From positions 5,415,182-5,479,181 of the forward strand of contig CM040445.1 of the NCBI GenBank assembly GCA_022749755.1: DNA of 64,000 nt. The letters run 5' to 3'. A program made the translations under genes and the position numbers. This DNA is from Azadirachta indica (taxonomy: Eukaryota; Streptophyta; Magnoliopsida; Sapindales; Meliaceae). Below are positions 26,870-37,999 of the stretch, piece after piece. Within the stretch, counting starts at the first letter, position 1. Each line of letters begins with the position of its first letter. The notes beneath the pieces are model-generated. The model saw nothing but the letters and a program-made list of their open reading frames with translations. It searched no databases and was not told the DNA's origin.

Positions 26870-27019
26870 ATGGCGGTCTCATGCATCGTAGAAGAAAGCG
26901 AGATTGTTGTACGGCGCGGTTTATCCAACAAAGATTTTCCTAAGAAGCAAATAGTAAAGGACATTAGATTTGGACGCATAACAGAGAGCACTAAAATGTT
27001 CCCACTAAACCTACGGTGA
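26870..27019 (+). CDS. small ORF of 49 aa between ATP synthase and LON2 (unrecognised)
   Basis: An ATG in a strong plant start context (gccaaaATGGCG) opens a 49-codon frame ending in TGA. The predicted peptide begins MAVSCIVEESEIVVRRG and is mixed and charged (Lys, Arg, Glu), unlike the low-complexity frames elsewhere. The local DNA (about 26810-27120) is less AT-rich than its flanks. There is no family match I know of, no signal peptide and no membrane segment. It could be a small gene, a first exon of something unspliced here, a gene relic, or chance. It lies in the gap between two convergent genes. Confidence 0.25.
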   Translation: MAVSCIVEESEIVVRRGLSNKDFPKKQIVKDIRFGRITESTKMFPLNLR

Positions 27020-27654
27020 CAAGTTCTTTGTCTAGACGGGAGCACTCAAAATCCGCCGACTGTTCCTAATTAGCGGGCTATTCAGTTTAACGTGATCCGC
27101 CATGGTTGCATATTCTTAGTTCTGGAAACATAGGATATTAGGTTCACGACAAAACTCACAGAACACAAAAAAGGGAAAATGACCATTCGTGCTTCGAGAG
27201 AAAATAGCATCAATTTATACTCATGAATCGAGGAGGGGTTAAGTGTTCGTTGGCTCAATTAAATTAAAATTTATACAGTGGAGAATTGGCTAATATTTAC
27301 ACAATTTCATAAATAAAATTGAAAAGAAGGGAAAATAATAAGTGGGACGAAGCTAATGACTTCGCTAGCTCAGTAAAATACAGCTTGATACACACCGAGA
27401 ATTTCTAATGGAAACTGCGAGAGGGACATCTATGACCAGGCTCCTCTTACGGCTACTCAAAAGTCCTTTTCGCTGCAGCATAACAGTTGAGCTCATTAAC
27501 AATTTCCTACATCTCCAGTCGCTGCTGAAGGCAAGAACTGAATAAATTTCAGCTCTGTATACTCCGATACAAGGGGTGAAATGTGATCACAAGCAAGATA
27601 AACAGTGGAATCACCAGAGAAAATGTAAAAGATTTAATCCCTTGACGATTGTTG
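27020..27654 (-). other. 3' flank and probable 3' UTR of LON2
   Basis: No coding frame was seen on either strand. The part next to 27654 should be LON2 3' UTR, read on the minus strand. I could not place a poly(A) signal with confidence. Confidence 0.4.
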
Positions 27655-30600
27655 TCATAACTTTGAATGTTGTCTCCAAGGGCAACCACCTTCAAAAGCC
27701 TGCTCTAACACATCCTCCATTCGCTTTGCCAGAAGAATCTGCTCAAATGAGATATGTTAACAACAGCGTTGAGGTTTACTCATATCTAACATGGTAAAAC
27801 TTATTGAAAATGGACATCATATAATAATATGCAGCAATACTAAATTTAGAGTGCAGAATGTAGCAAAACATTTGTCAGAACCCACATGCATCTCTATTGC
27901 AGTTGTAAAAGGTTGTAAATTTCAGCTTATTTGTACCAAAAGGAACTTCAGCAATACTTTTATCACCAATAAGATCAGACTTACCTCAAGATTAGCCAAC
28001 ACAGCCGCTGGCACTTCAACCAAGTCTTTCAGATTTCTCTCTGGCAGAATAACTCTCTTAATACCATAACGATGAGCAGCCAATATCTGCACATTACAGA
28101 TTTAAGAATATATCACTACTGCACTATCAAACTATACAACAACATATCTAAACAAACTGTATACTATCACTGCCAAATTAATCATGACATGGAATACAAC
28201 CATAATCATCAAATAAGATCGTATAACCACCAGGGACAACAAGCCAGGCTTGTCATACCCAATAGGCACAGCAAAATACAATCTCATTAATATCCACTGC
28301 TCTGCTGCTTAGCTGGATAACTGTAACAACAGACAGACACTACCATACATACCAATTTGACTAGCTAATTTATCTGCACCACTGTCATGCATAAAATTGA
28401 AGATACAAAAATGAAAAATCACTTATACTATTGTCTGACACAGACAAAATTAACTTATCGTACAAGACAAGTTAATAAAACTTTTGATCATATATAAAAT
28501 CGCAACATCAATGAGTCCAGCTCATATACAACTAAAGCCACTGAACAGTTGAAAAATATTCTAAAATGAAAATCTCTCAGTTAGTAAACATTGTTTTACA
28601 TCCACAAAAGATGGCAGGTAACACAGTAACTATATTTCAATCAAGTTCCTTAAATGTAAACAATCCAAGCCACATCTTTCTACATTTTAATGTTGAACTT
28701 AATAATAAAACAATCAGAATGGTGCAAACTACAGATTCCTCTCTTCTCACAAACCAATAACAAAGACCAGCTTATGAATGAAAGAATACCTTATCCTTGA
28801 TACCACCAACAGGTAGCACAAGACCCCTCAAGGTCATCTCTCCAGTCATTGCTGTGTCTGCTCTTACTCTTTTCCGACTAAACAATGAGACCAGAGCTGT
28901 TACCAGCGTCACACCAGCAGAGGGGCCATCTTTGGGTACAGCCCCAGCAGGAAAATGTATATGAATATCCCGCCCTTGAAGGAGGTTGATAGCATCCTCA
29001 GCCACCAGCTGCAGGTCTGTAGCTCTAGCTCTTACCTATAGATGAAGGGAACCATTTAAGATCAACTTTGCAAAAACAAAAATGTTTCTAAGTAGAAAAC
29101 AAGATGCTTTGCTGCCCACCATCTGACTTCGTTGTAGTAATTTCAAATCAAACAGAAAGTGTATAGCACGTTCATGTATTTCCAGGTATAAACTATGCAC
29201 ATATGAACAAAATTGTCCACTATCCATTCCAAAAACTCAAGACAACCTGAATAACGCAATGACTGCCAAAATAAAAGATCACGTACCCACATGAACACAA
29301 TAGAAGGAATGCAGCAAATGCTTATTCAATTTTGAATGAGGATTTGTAAGAGTTCCTCTATAATAATTGGGAAAAAGAATCTAATTCTTCTTATGATTGA
29401 AAAAAGATAAGAAAGCAGAATAAAAGAGTTTCTCCTTTGGTATGAGGTACTAATGCTCAGGTCACATTGTGCTGAGATTTGGTCTAGCTAAAAATGCCTA
29501 ACCTAAAGACTCTGTAACTACAAAAGCTAAGCTGTGGTCTCATTTCCATGGACCAAAACTAAAAAGGTTTGATGGCTTCTTCTTTTCCATTTTTTTTGGT
29601 ATATAATAAGTTCTCTAGCTTATGTGACACAGTAATATGCAAAAGGAGACAAAAAGGAATAAAGTACAAGAGACTGTAAAATTCTTCAGATGAGAAGATA
29701 CATTTAATTCCAAAGTGCTTTAATCAAACATCTTTATCAGCTGTTATATATATTAACCTCTCAGAAAAGTATATGGATTTAATTGCTATATATAACAGTT
29801 TAATGACTCCAGAATGCACAAACAAGGAATAAAGAACAACTCAAAAGTAAGGACAGATGGCACCAGCAGGAATGCTTGTATCTCAACAAAGAGGCAGGAG
29901 CTAGGAACTTTTAGTAATCTAGATAAATATTATTACCCATGTCAGTGCTATTTGAGCTGATTCTTTAATCACATCACCAAGCTGTCCAGTTAGATGTAAT
30001 TCACCCTTTCCTACCATTGATGTAGCCTCCACAAACTGGACCTCTCCACCAAAAGTTGTCCAGACAAGCCCAACAGATATTCCGGGAGATGCAACTCGTT
30101 CAGCAGCTTCTCTATCATCAAACCTCGGAGGCTGCATTACAGTACAAACAATAAACACTATCGGTTCATAATTCATTATGAAAAACTAAATAAACAACTT
30201 GTAGATGAGAAAACCAAGATAGTCTGGTATTATAAAGCATGCTATATTTCAGCAGCAAAACAGACTTAAATGCGAACTGTGAACCACACCCTAAAACATA
30301 TGAAGCTTTGGTAAAAATAGAGCAGACCAGGTTTAAGAAATTTCAAAAGTAAGCATCTGACAGGATATTCAGATAAAAAGAAGAATTATTACCCCCAATA
30401 CTTTTTCCAGCATAGTCTCATCCACAACCAAAGGTGAGGCAATCCTGAATGTGTTGGATACGTCATGAGTACTTTCGCCCATTGGAATGACTTCCATTTC
30501 CACTTCACCTCCATCAGCTAGCCTGTTGTCTAACAACGGGGAAGCAAGCCGTTGAACATCTTTGCTCAAAGGGGCAGCTTGCTCTTGCTCTGCAACTTTA

Positions 30601-33600
30601 ACTGCTGCTGCGCGAGCTAAGGCAGCCAAATTCCTCTCAAGATTCCGAACACCAGCCTCTCTGGTATACCTCTGAATAACAAGTTTCACCATAGCCTACA
30701 AAAGGAAGGCAATAAGAAAAAAATTTCCATACATTTTAATTTCAGATTATGACATAATATTGTTGAACTTTTCGGAATTAGCAATCCTGGAAGGAAAAAG
30801 GACATGAATTATTAGTTTCCACATATTTTTCATCAGGAAAATTTCCTTCACAGAGTTAGGGGTTCTCACTCTTATATTTATATCTATATATTAAGTAAAA
30901 ACTGATTTGATATCCACCAATTCATTACTTTGATTTATTCCTCAACACGTTTTCCAAACAAGATAGTAGGGATGCTTTCATTTTTTTTCAGCATTTAAAA
31001 TTTTCTGAACCGAGCCCACTCAACTGGGGGCAATGTTTACTAGCTGGATGAATACAAAATTTGCAATTGCAGAAAATAAGACAGTGAATAAGACATGTCT
31101 ATTGCAGAATCAGCTAATAGTTTTGAACAAAAGTATTTATGAATTAGCTTCCATCAAGTCCTTTAACCAATGAACATACAAAAAAGTTATTTCCACTGCA
31201 TTAATGTAAGTTATATGTGGAATTTACCCAGTTTTATCAACAAAGCAAAGCCTATGTCCTATACACCTTGAAATGGGGCAAATTCTGTATTGTTTGTCTT
31301 TGATTACTTAGCATCTGAATTAAAAGATTAAAATGTTCTTTGCAAGAAATTTACTACCTCGGGAATTTGAAGAAATTCTGAACCCAACCCATGCTGGTCC
31401 AGAACTCGAGGAATTAAATGTCGCATGGCTATTCTAAGCTTTTCTTCAGGTGTATATCCAGGCAGTTCAATGACTTCCATCCGGTCCAACAGTGGAGGAG
31501 GAATTGGCTGCACCTTGTTTGCGGTTGCCACAAAAATAACCTTTGAAAGGTCAAATGGCACATTCAAATAGCTATAAATCTTTAGTTAAGGAAACCCTCT
31601 AGCTATATTAGCAACCATGAAATGTCATTAAAAGATAATAAAAGCCTACAGTACCCAATGACTTACAATGCACTTACAAATGGCTATGTTTTCCAATAAG
31701 CTTAAAAAAACAAACAATGAAATAAATCCCACAGAAAAGGATACTGATCATTGAATGTTTTATTCTGCTCAGGATCAAGAACCTCCAGCAGAGCTGAAGC
31801 AGGATCCCCACGCACATCAGAACCCGTTTTGTCAATCTCATCCAGTAACATAACTGGATTGCAGACACCAACTCTCTGAAAACCAAAATACATAAAAAAA
31901 GTCGTTAGTCCTTTCAACCCCAAAAAGTACACATAGTAACACACTAGAGATAGGGAGAAGAAAACATAACTGACACCAAAATCATACATAAATTCCCTAA
32001 TCAGTGCCCATCATATTAAGAATCCTGTCAGCTAGACCCATAAATGTGACAAATACATTTCTGCTCAGCCACATTAAAGCATCAAGACCTACCAAATCTT
32101 GAGATGAAGAAGGTAAAGTAAATCAGATGATGTTGGTTAACAGACAAACATCTAGTTCTTTGAACTTCAAAATTCTAGCCTCCGACCCATAAATCAGACA
32201 GTAGAAAATTGCCAATCATCCAATGCAATCAAAGATTACGCATCAAGTATCTAACCATTCCCACTTTAGCTTAATGTGAACTATAGGGTACATGCCTCCA
32301 GTTGCACACATGATAGAATGAATGTGCAATGAAACACAGCATTCACATTGATAACAGTGGTGAGGCTATTAGCAATGCACTTAAGATCTTACAGCTCTAC
32401 CGATGTATATATGTCCTATAAAAATGTCAGTTCATGTGTGTGTGTGTGTCCAAACGTCAAGACGAGTAGATCAGACTCTTCGTTTTTTTTTTTTTTTCTC
32501 CTTAGGTATTTTTGTAATTGGGTGGTTCCATAACAAAGACTGATTCAACAGTGTACATCATAAATATTTGAAAGGTGAGAAAAAATGTGAGCATTCTCAG
32601 TAGACTACACCACAACCTGAAGCATTTATTTTTCCAGTGGGATTTCTGATTAAATACCAACAATTAGACAGCATATTTAATTTTCTTTTATATCAAACTG
32701 TAACAATAACTAGAAGCAAAATATACAACAGTTTTTTTACCTTCAAGCCATCAATAAGACGGCCGGGCATGCTTCCAATGTATGTCCTCCTGTGCCCTCT
32801 AATATCAGCCTCATCCTTCACACCACCAAGAGAGATGCGTACAAATTTTCTTCCCAGAGCTGTAGCAATTGATGATGCCAAGGACGTTTTCCCTACACCA
32901 GGTGGACCAACAAAACACAGTACTGGCCCTCTTGCGTCAGGTTTAAGCTACATTGCAAATAATTAATCACAATTAACACCAATTTCAAAACTCATAAACA
33001 TCAAAGAAACTTGGCTACCAATAACCAGATAGTTGGCCCAACCTTGCGAACAGCCAGATATTCAATAATACGTTGCTTGACCCTGACTAAACCATAATGG
33101 TCACTGTCAAGACGTTCTTTTGCAGCCTTTAGGTCCAACTCATGTTCTTCACTGGCCTTTTCCCAAGGCAGATCAGCAAGAAGCTCCAGGTAAACTCGTG
33201 AACTATTATATCCAGGTTGCTGTGGTTGCATTTTCTTAAGCCTCCTGAAATCAATTGCAAAAGAAACAAGAAAAGAGTGAAAAATCTATAGGAGTCCCCA
33301 TCAAAGTCGCCAAATGTAAACCACAAGAGTCATGCACTGATCAAAGCAATGGAGCCAAGAAGTTCAGAGTTGAATCTGGTTTCCTTAACATCCTGAGAAA
33401 AGATTGTTATCCATCTAAAATTGGCATATTTAGCAGCCAGTGGGAATTAAAGTTTGCAAACATCCACTTCTCAGTCAGATATTATCAAAAAATTGTCAAC
33501 CATCAATTCAGATACAATGTGTATAGGATAGTGCAGCACAGAAACAATGCCAACAATAAGAAACTGACTATTAAACATCCTCTTGTATCCCCCCGCATCA

Positions 33601-36600
33601 CCACCAAAAAAGCAAAAAAATATTTCTTTATCTTCTAGTCATGAAATTTCATGATAGGAAAGCACAATAAATACACGAGAGGAAAGGCAAGGAAGATATC
33701 CTTACATTAAGAAAAAGATTAGAGGAGATACAAAGAAGAAAAAGCATTGAGCAGAATCTGTTTAACCATTGCTCTCATTTTCACCATTTAATTTATATCG
33801 TAAATCATACCTCAACTCCCTCTGCACATGCTTCCAGATATTTGAAGGCATTCCTGCACTTTGCATCTTTCTTTCTAGAGCAACTAAATCATCTTCATCA
33901 TCATCATTATCACCAAGCTCCTCTTTTATAGCCCTCATCTGCATTACATTTTAAAAGAGTAGACAAATGAGCAATAAATTTCAAGTATTTCCCCTTCCTA
34001 AATAAATTATAGTAGCACCAAAGAATTGAAATTCTTCATATATCTTAAAAATAAACTTCTCAACCCAATTACAGTAACAGTACCTCAAATAAGAGCAAAC
34101 ACACAAATGAAGACTAATACCTTTAAATAAACTGTATAATTAGAATTCAGGAGTCAACTTTCAATTTCCACTAATTAGAAATATAAGTAAACATCAGCCA
34201 TAAATGCTGAAATGTTTAATAAATGTATGGAGAAAATTTTTGTAACTACAACAGAATACCACTGCTCTCTCCTTCTTTGCTTATTGCAAACAAAAGTTGA
34301 CCTTTCACACATTCAATATTACAAAGGCTACAGCCAGATTTGAAATCTGACATCAAGTGGCCTACCATAATATTTTTAATTTAGATAAGCAGAAAAAAAA
34401 ACTCTAGTTTGGTTACTTTCAAGACAACTAATTAAGTGATGCCTAAAAGGCGCTAACATCGAATTGATAACCCAAGTTCTACATCCCTCAAAAGATGACA
34501 AAAAATAAAACTAACAAAACAAAAATAAAAATGTGATTAATGGAAGAAAGCTGACCTGCTGGCGCAAAAGAAACTCTTTTTGTGATTTTGACAATTGTCC
34601 CTCAACCTTTTGTGTAATCTTCTCTGCTACACGTATTGACTGTCAAATTTTAACATGAAAATGACTCACATAAAAGCCAGATCAAAATGTAGAATATAAA
34701 TCATCATTGAACGAACAGATACCTGCAAATGCCTGTCAACTAACTCAGTAGCTTTCGAAAGCCTCACTTTCAGGTCAACCGAATCCAACATCAATATCTG
34801 CTCTTCAAAACTTATCTCAAAGCTTGCAACAAAAATATCTGCCAATTTGTGAACAGGAACCGTCTCTAAAAGAACTTTTGTCCTTCCACCAGTTTTCTGT
34901 TTCTGCAAGCAGTAATTATGCTTGTGTCATTGGGTTATTGATAAAGGATAACATTACAGTGCCATGGACTCAACAAAAGGCGCTAATTCTTTAGTGACAA
35001 AAGAAATCTTGAACAGCACACATATTGGTCACACAAGTTTTTTTCTTAAAAAGTGATTCTTGAAGCACTCAGTACATGGCTGTATATTTTATTTTTATCC
35101 CTACACAGCCTCATGAGATATTTTTCAACTCATCTTACTTAATCAACTATTTCTCTAGCCATCTAAAGAATGAAGCACTACTAGAATCTTTTCACACACC
35201 TTCAACAATGAGCACGCAACATAATTACCCAAGAAACAATGAAGCATTAATAGAATCTTTTCTCACACCGTCAGTCTTCAACCATGTGCACTTAACCTAA
35301 TTACTCCATACACACTATGGCAAACAAAATATGCTTTGATTAACTTATTTTAATTTGCATGATTCTATATATGTGGATACTTCATTTGCTAGGTATCAGC
35401 CTCCATAATTTCAAAATCCAGGCCTCAAGGCAGCACAACAAATAGAAGTATCAACAACCTCCTAAATGGAATTAGGGGAGTCACCAATTTCTGTTACAAT
35501 CCTAAGGGAAGTTTGAAACTGTTAACACATTTTTCAATACAGAAATACAAGGCAGAGAACCTGCGTCGTTGGCAGATAGCAGCTCCGCAACTGCATTAGA
35601 GATGACAGAATCAATGAAGGAAAGTATCAACAAGAACAAAAAGTGCTATTAAATCCGAGACCTATGAACATATTCACGACGTATTTGATAGTCGTTGGCA
35701 TTTCCATGATTTTATTCTTTCAAGATTGCAAAAGAATGGATCCAATAAAAAATGCTACCTGCTCAAGAACAGAAATAAGCTCCATGGCAGTTGCCTTGAA
35801 CTGACGAGACAGTGCTATGAAATCCGGATCTTGCTCTACTAGCTCCATCTCTAATAAGATTTAAAAAGCAACTCAGCATACAGAGATAAGAAAGAGTTTA
35901 AGCTCATCGGTCACACACAGTTCATATTGAAGATTTTAAGAAAGGGCATTTACATCTACAGATCATAGAATAAAATTTGAAACAAAATATGTTTCATAAT
36001 ACATGTTTATGAACCAAAAAATTTTTGAGATAGAGCATGGATTTCATCCTGAAGCTTTACAAATAATATATGCAAAAACAAAAAATTTTGTTCCCATGAA
36101 ACCAAGAATTTTAGACCCGTATCTTTTTTCTTCAATTAGAACTTTTATATCAACACTCTTACCCTTATATATGCTTATTAAGCAATAAAGGCTCCTTATA
36201 TTCTATTTTTTTGTTTTGGACCTCCAGTAACCAAGTTGCCAAGACTTCACATTCAGGGCAAGGAATAAAGCAAAATTCACATGGAAAAATATCAGAAGGT
36301 AGAGAGGTTCTACAACTGATGGTTACTGAAGAGGCACTATCATCATAACGCCACTACAACGGTATCTTCCATTAAAGCTGAATCCAATAATTTTACATTT
36401 GAACATTTCAACTATGGAAACTGCCAAAAGTTCAAATTAAATGTATGATCAATATATGCATTACAATACATTCATCCACATAATAACATACAAAATAATG
36501 CAATTGCAAACTTACCAGTCTTAGACATCTCAAGCGAAGATATGCGTGCGGTATAATAGGTTCCTCTTGTACTAAGTTCCTGGACACTAAACCTGCACAA

Positions 36601-37634
36601 GCCTTCAAGCACAACAATATATGTCACTCTCCCGCTTGGTTTCTCCACTCCTCTTGAGAGATGAAGTGCACGAGCTGCCACTCCCCTGAATAATTGAAAA
36701 TCACATATAGCCTGTCAAAATGAGTTCACAACTCTCTTCTGAAAAGATCCAAGATAAAGATAAAATAGCTCACTGAAACATAAAATGAATTATGAAATCT
36801 AAGAGATGGGCACTCTACAAGTTGGAGTTATAACACAAAATCTAAACACTTTCCAGAACATAACATGATTTAAGTTTAACTAAATATACCTGTTGTGCCA
36901 ATGAATAACTTCCTGCTGATTCTTCCCATCAGTCTTGTGACCCTCTGATGCACCAACTTGAATCTTCAACCCCCGCTCTGCCGAATCACTTCCAACACCT
37001 GAAAAATTAATCCATTAAAAGATCATTTCCTTTCATTCAGGCATTCTATCAAACACATAGGTAGCTAAGGAAAACCAACTGACCTTGGCTAAGCGTAGGG
37101 GCCACTGATGCCGTCTCGGCAGCATCTCGAACAGGCAGGATACCAATCAATCCCTTCTCTTCTCTCTGCCACAGCTCTTGCTCCACTAACTTCACACTAC
37201 ATTAAATCAAAGCATCATTTTCTTTAGTTCCAAATGTAAACACCGGAGTTAGCATGGTCAACCATTCAAACAGAACAGCCAAAAAAACATACTTCTATAA
37301 TTTACAAGAAACTTGCAAATTTTCAGATGAGCTATCGAAGTATATATAACAAATAACTTCATGTCAAAATAACAAAATTAAATGATTCAAGTCAGTTGAA
37401 CACGCAGAATCCAACATGTTCAGCTCCAATTTTGATTTTCCTCCAGAGAATTAATTTCTTATCATCAATTCACAAATTCAAGAGTCAAACAATAAATAAC
37501 TAAACAACGAGGGTGAGAAACAAACACCTGCTAGGCGAAGTACAGCGAATTCGAATAATGGCGCCAGGTAAGAGAACCTTGTTCCTAAAAGGAAGGATCC
37601 CAAGTCGACTCGGTAACTCCACCGATTCCGTCAT
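27655..37634 (-). CDS. LON2: peroxisomal Lon protease LON2, 17 exons, 888 aa
   Basis: Exons in coding order: 37634-37528, 37196-37084, 36998-36890, 36685-36516, 35850-35759, 34902-34723, 34639-34556, 33938-33811, 33244-33043, 32947-32741, 31875-31745, 31571-31358, 30695-30393, 30131-29937, 29035-28790, 28086-27985, 27738-27655. All are GT-AG and in phase; the sum is 888 codons plus stop. LON2 is an ATP-driven serine protease and chaperone of the peroxisome matrix. The N-terminal substrate-binding domain begins [19 protein letters not shown] helical linker follows ([19 protein letters not shown]). The AAA+ Walker A is GPPGVGKT at 409-416 and Walker B VMLLDEID at 472-479. The protease domain has catalytic Ser784 (PKDGPSAGV) and Lys825 (GGIKDK). 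It ends in SKL, a peroxisomal targeting signal, and lacks an N-terminal presequence, which excludes mitochondrial Lon. No defect was seen. Confidence 0.97.
35561..35590 (-). other. candidate 30-nt cassette microexon in the LON2 fifth intron
   Basis: On the minus strand, a good acceptor (tctaatgcag) and a GT donor flank exactly 30 nt, which would add [10 protein letters not shown] without changing frame. The intron sits between LEQ and KQKTGG at a phase-0 junction. Leaving it out gives 888 aa, the length I recall for Arabidopsis LON2, so the main transcript probably skips it. Confidence 0.3.
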
Positions 37635-37980
37635 ATTTTTTTTCTTCTCTTCGCAACTCAGACAGATTAAACAAACTTCAAACAGCTAACTGCTTGCTTG
37701 TTTAATGAAGGTAAATTTGGTCAGTTTATATAAGAAAAATAACAGATGGAGAAGAAAAACAAAAACAAGAATCAAAGTGGGAAATGAAGAACGGGAGATG
37801 CACACATGGTGAGTTGGTTGGTGAAATGGTATGGTTTGGTTTGGCAAGTCAGAACTGAAGCCCCGGTGACGGCTTTCCCTTTCTATTGATATTATTTCTA
37901 ATTTCGTTTCGTTCGTTAGCGCTCTCTCTCTCTCTCTCTCTCTCTCCCCCTCTCTTTGCGCACCACCTGAATTCTGAATT
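37635..37980 (-). promoter_or_regulatory. LON2 5' UTR / core promoter with (GA)n tract
   Basis: A CT repeat on the plus strand at 37922-37948 reads as (GA)n on the LON2 strand, 288 bases before its ATG. GA tracts are common in plant 5' leaders and near promoters. The transcript start is not fixed. Confidence 0.45.
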
Positions 37981-37999
37981 TTTTTTTTTTTTCGTTTTT

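Noticed and set aside
26812..27045. 77-codon frame on the minus strand opposite the small plus-strand ORF
   Set aside because: It is mostly the antisense of the small ORF and its flanks, has no linked exon, and its start context is poorer than the plus-strand ATG.
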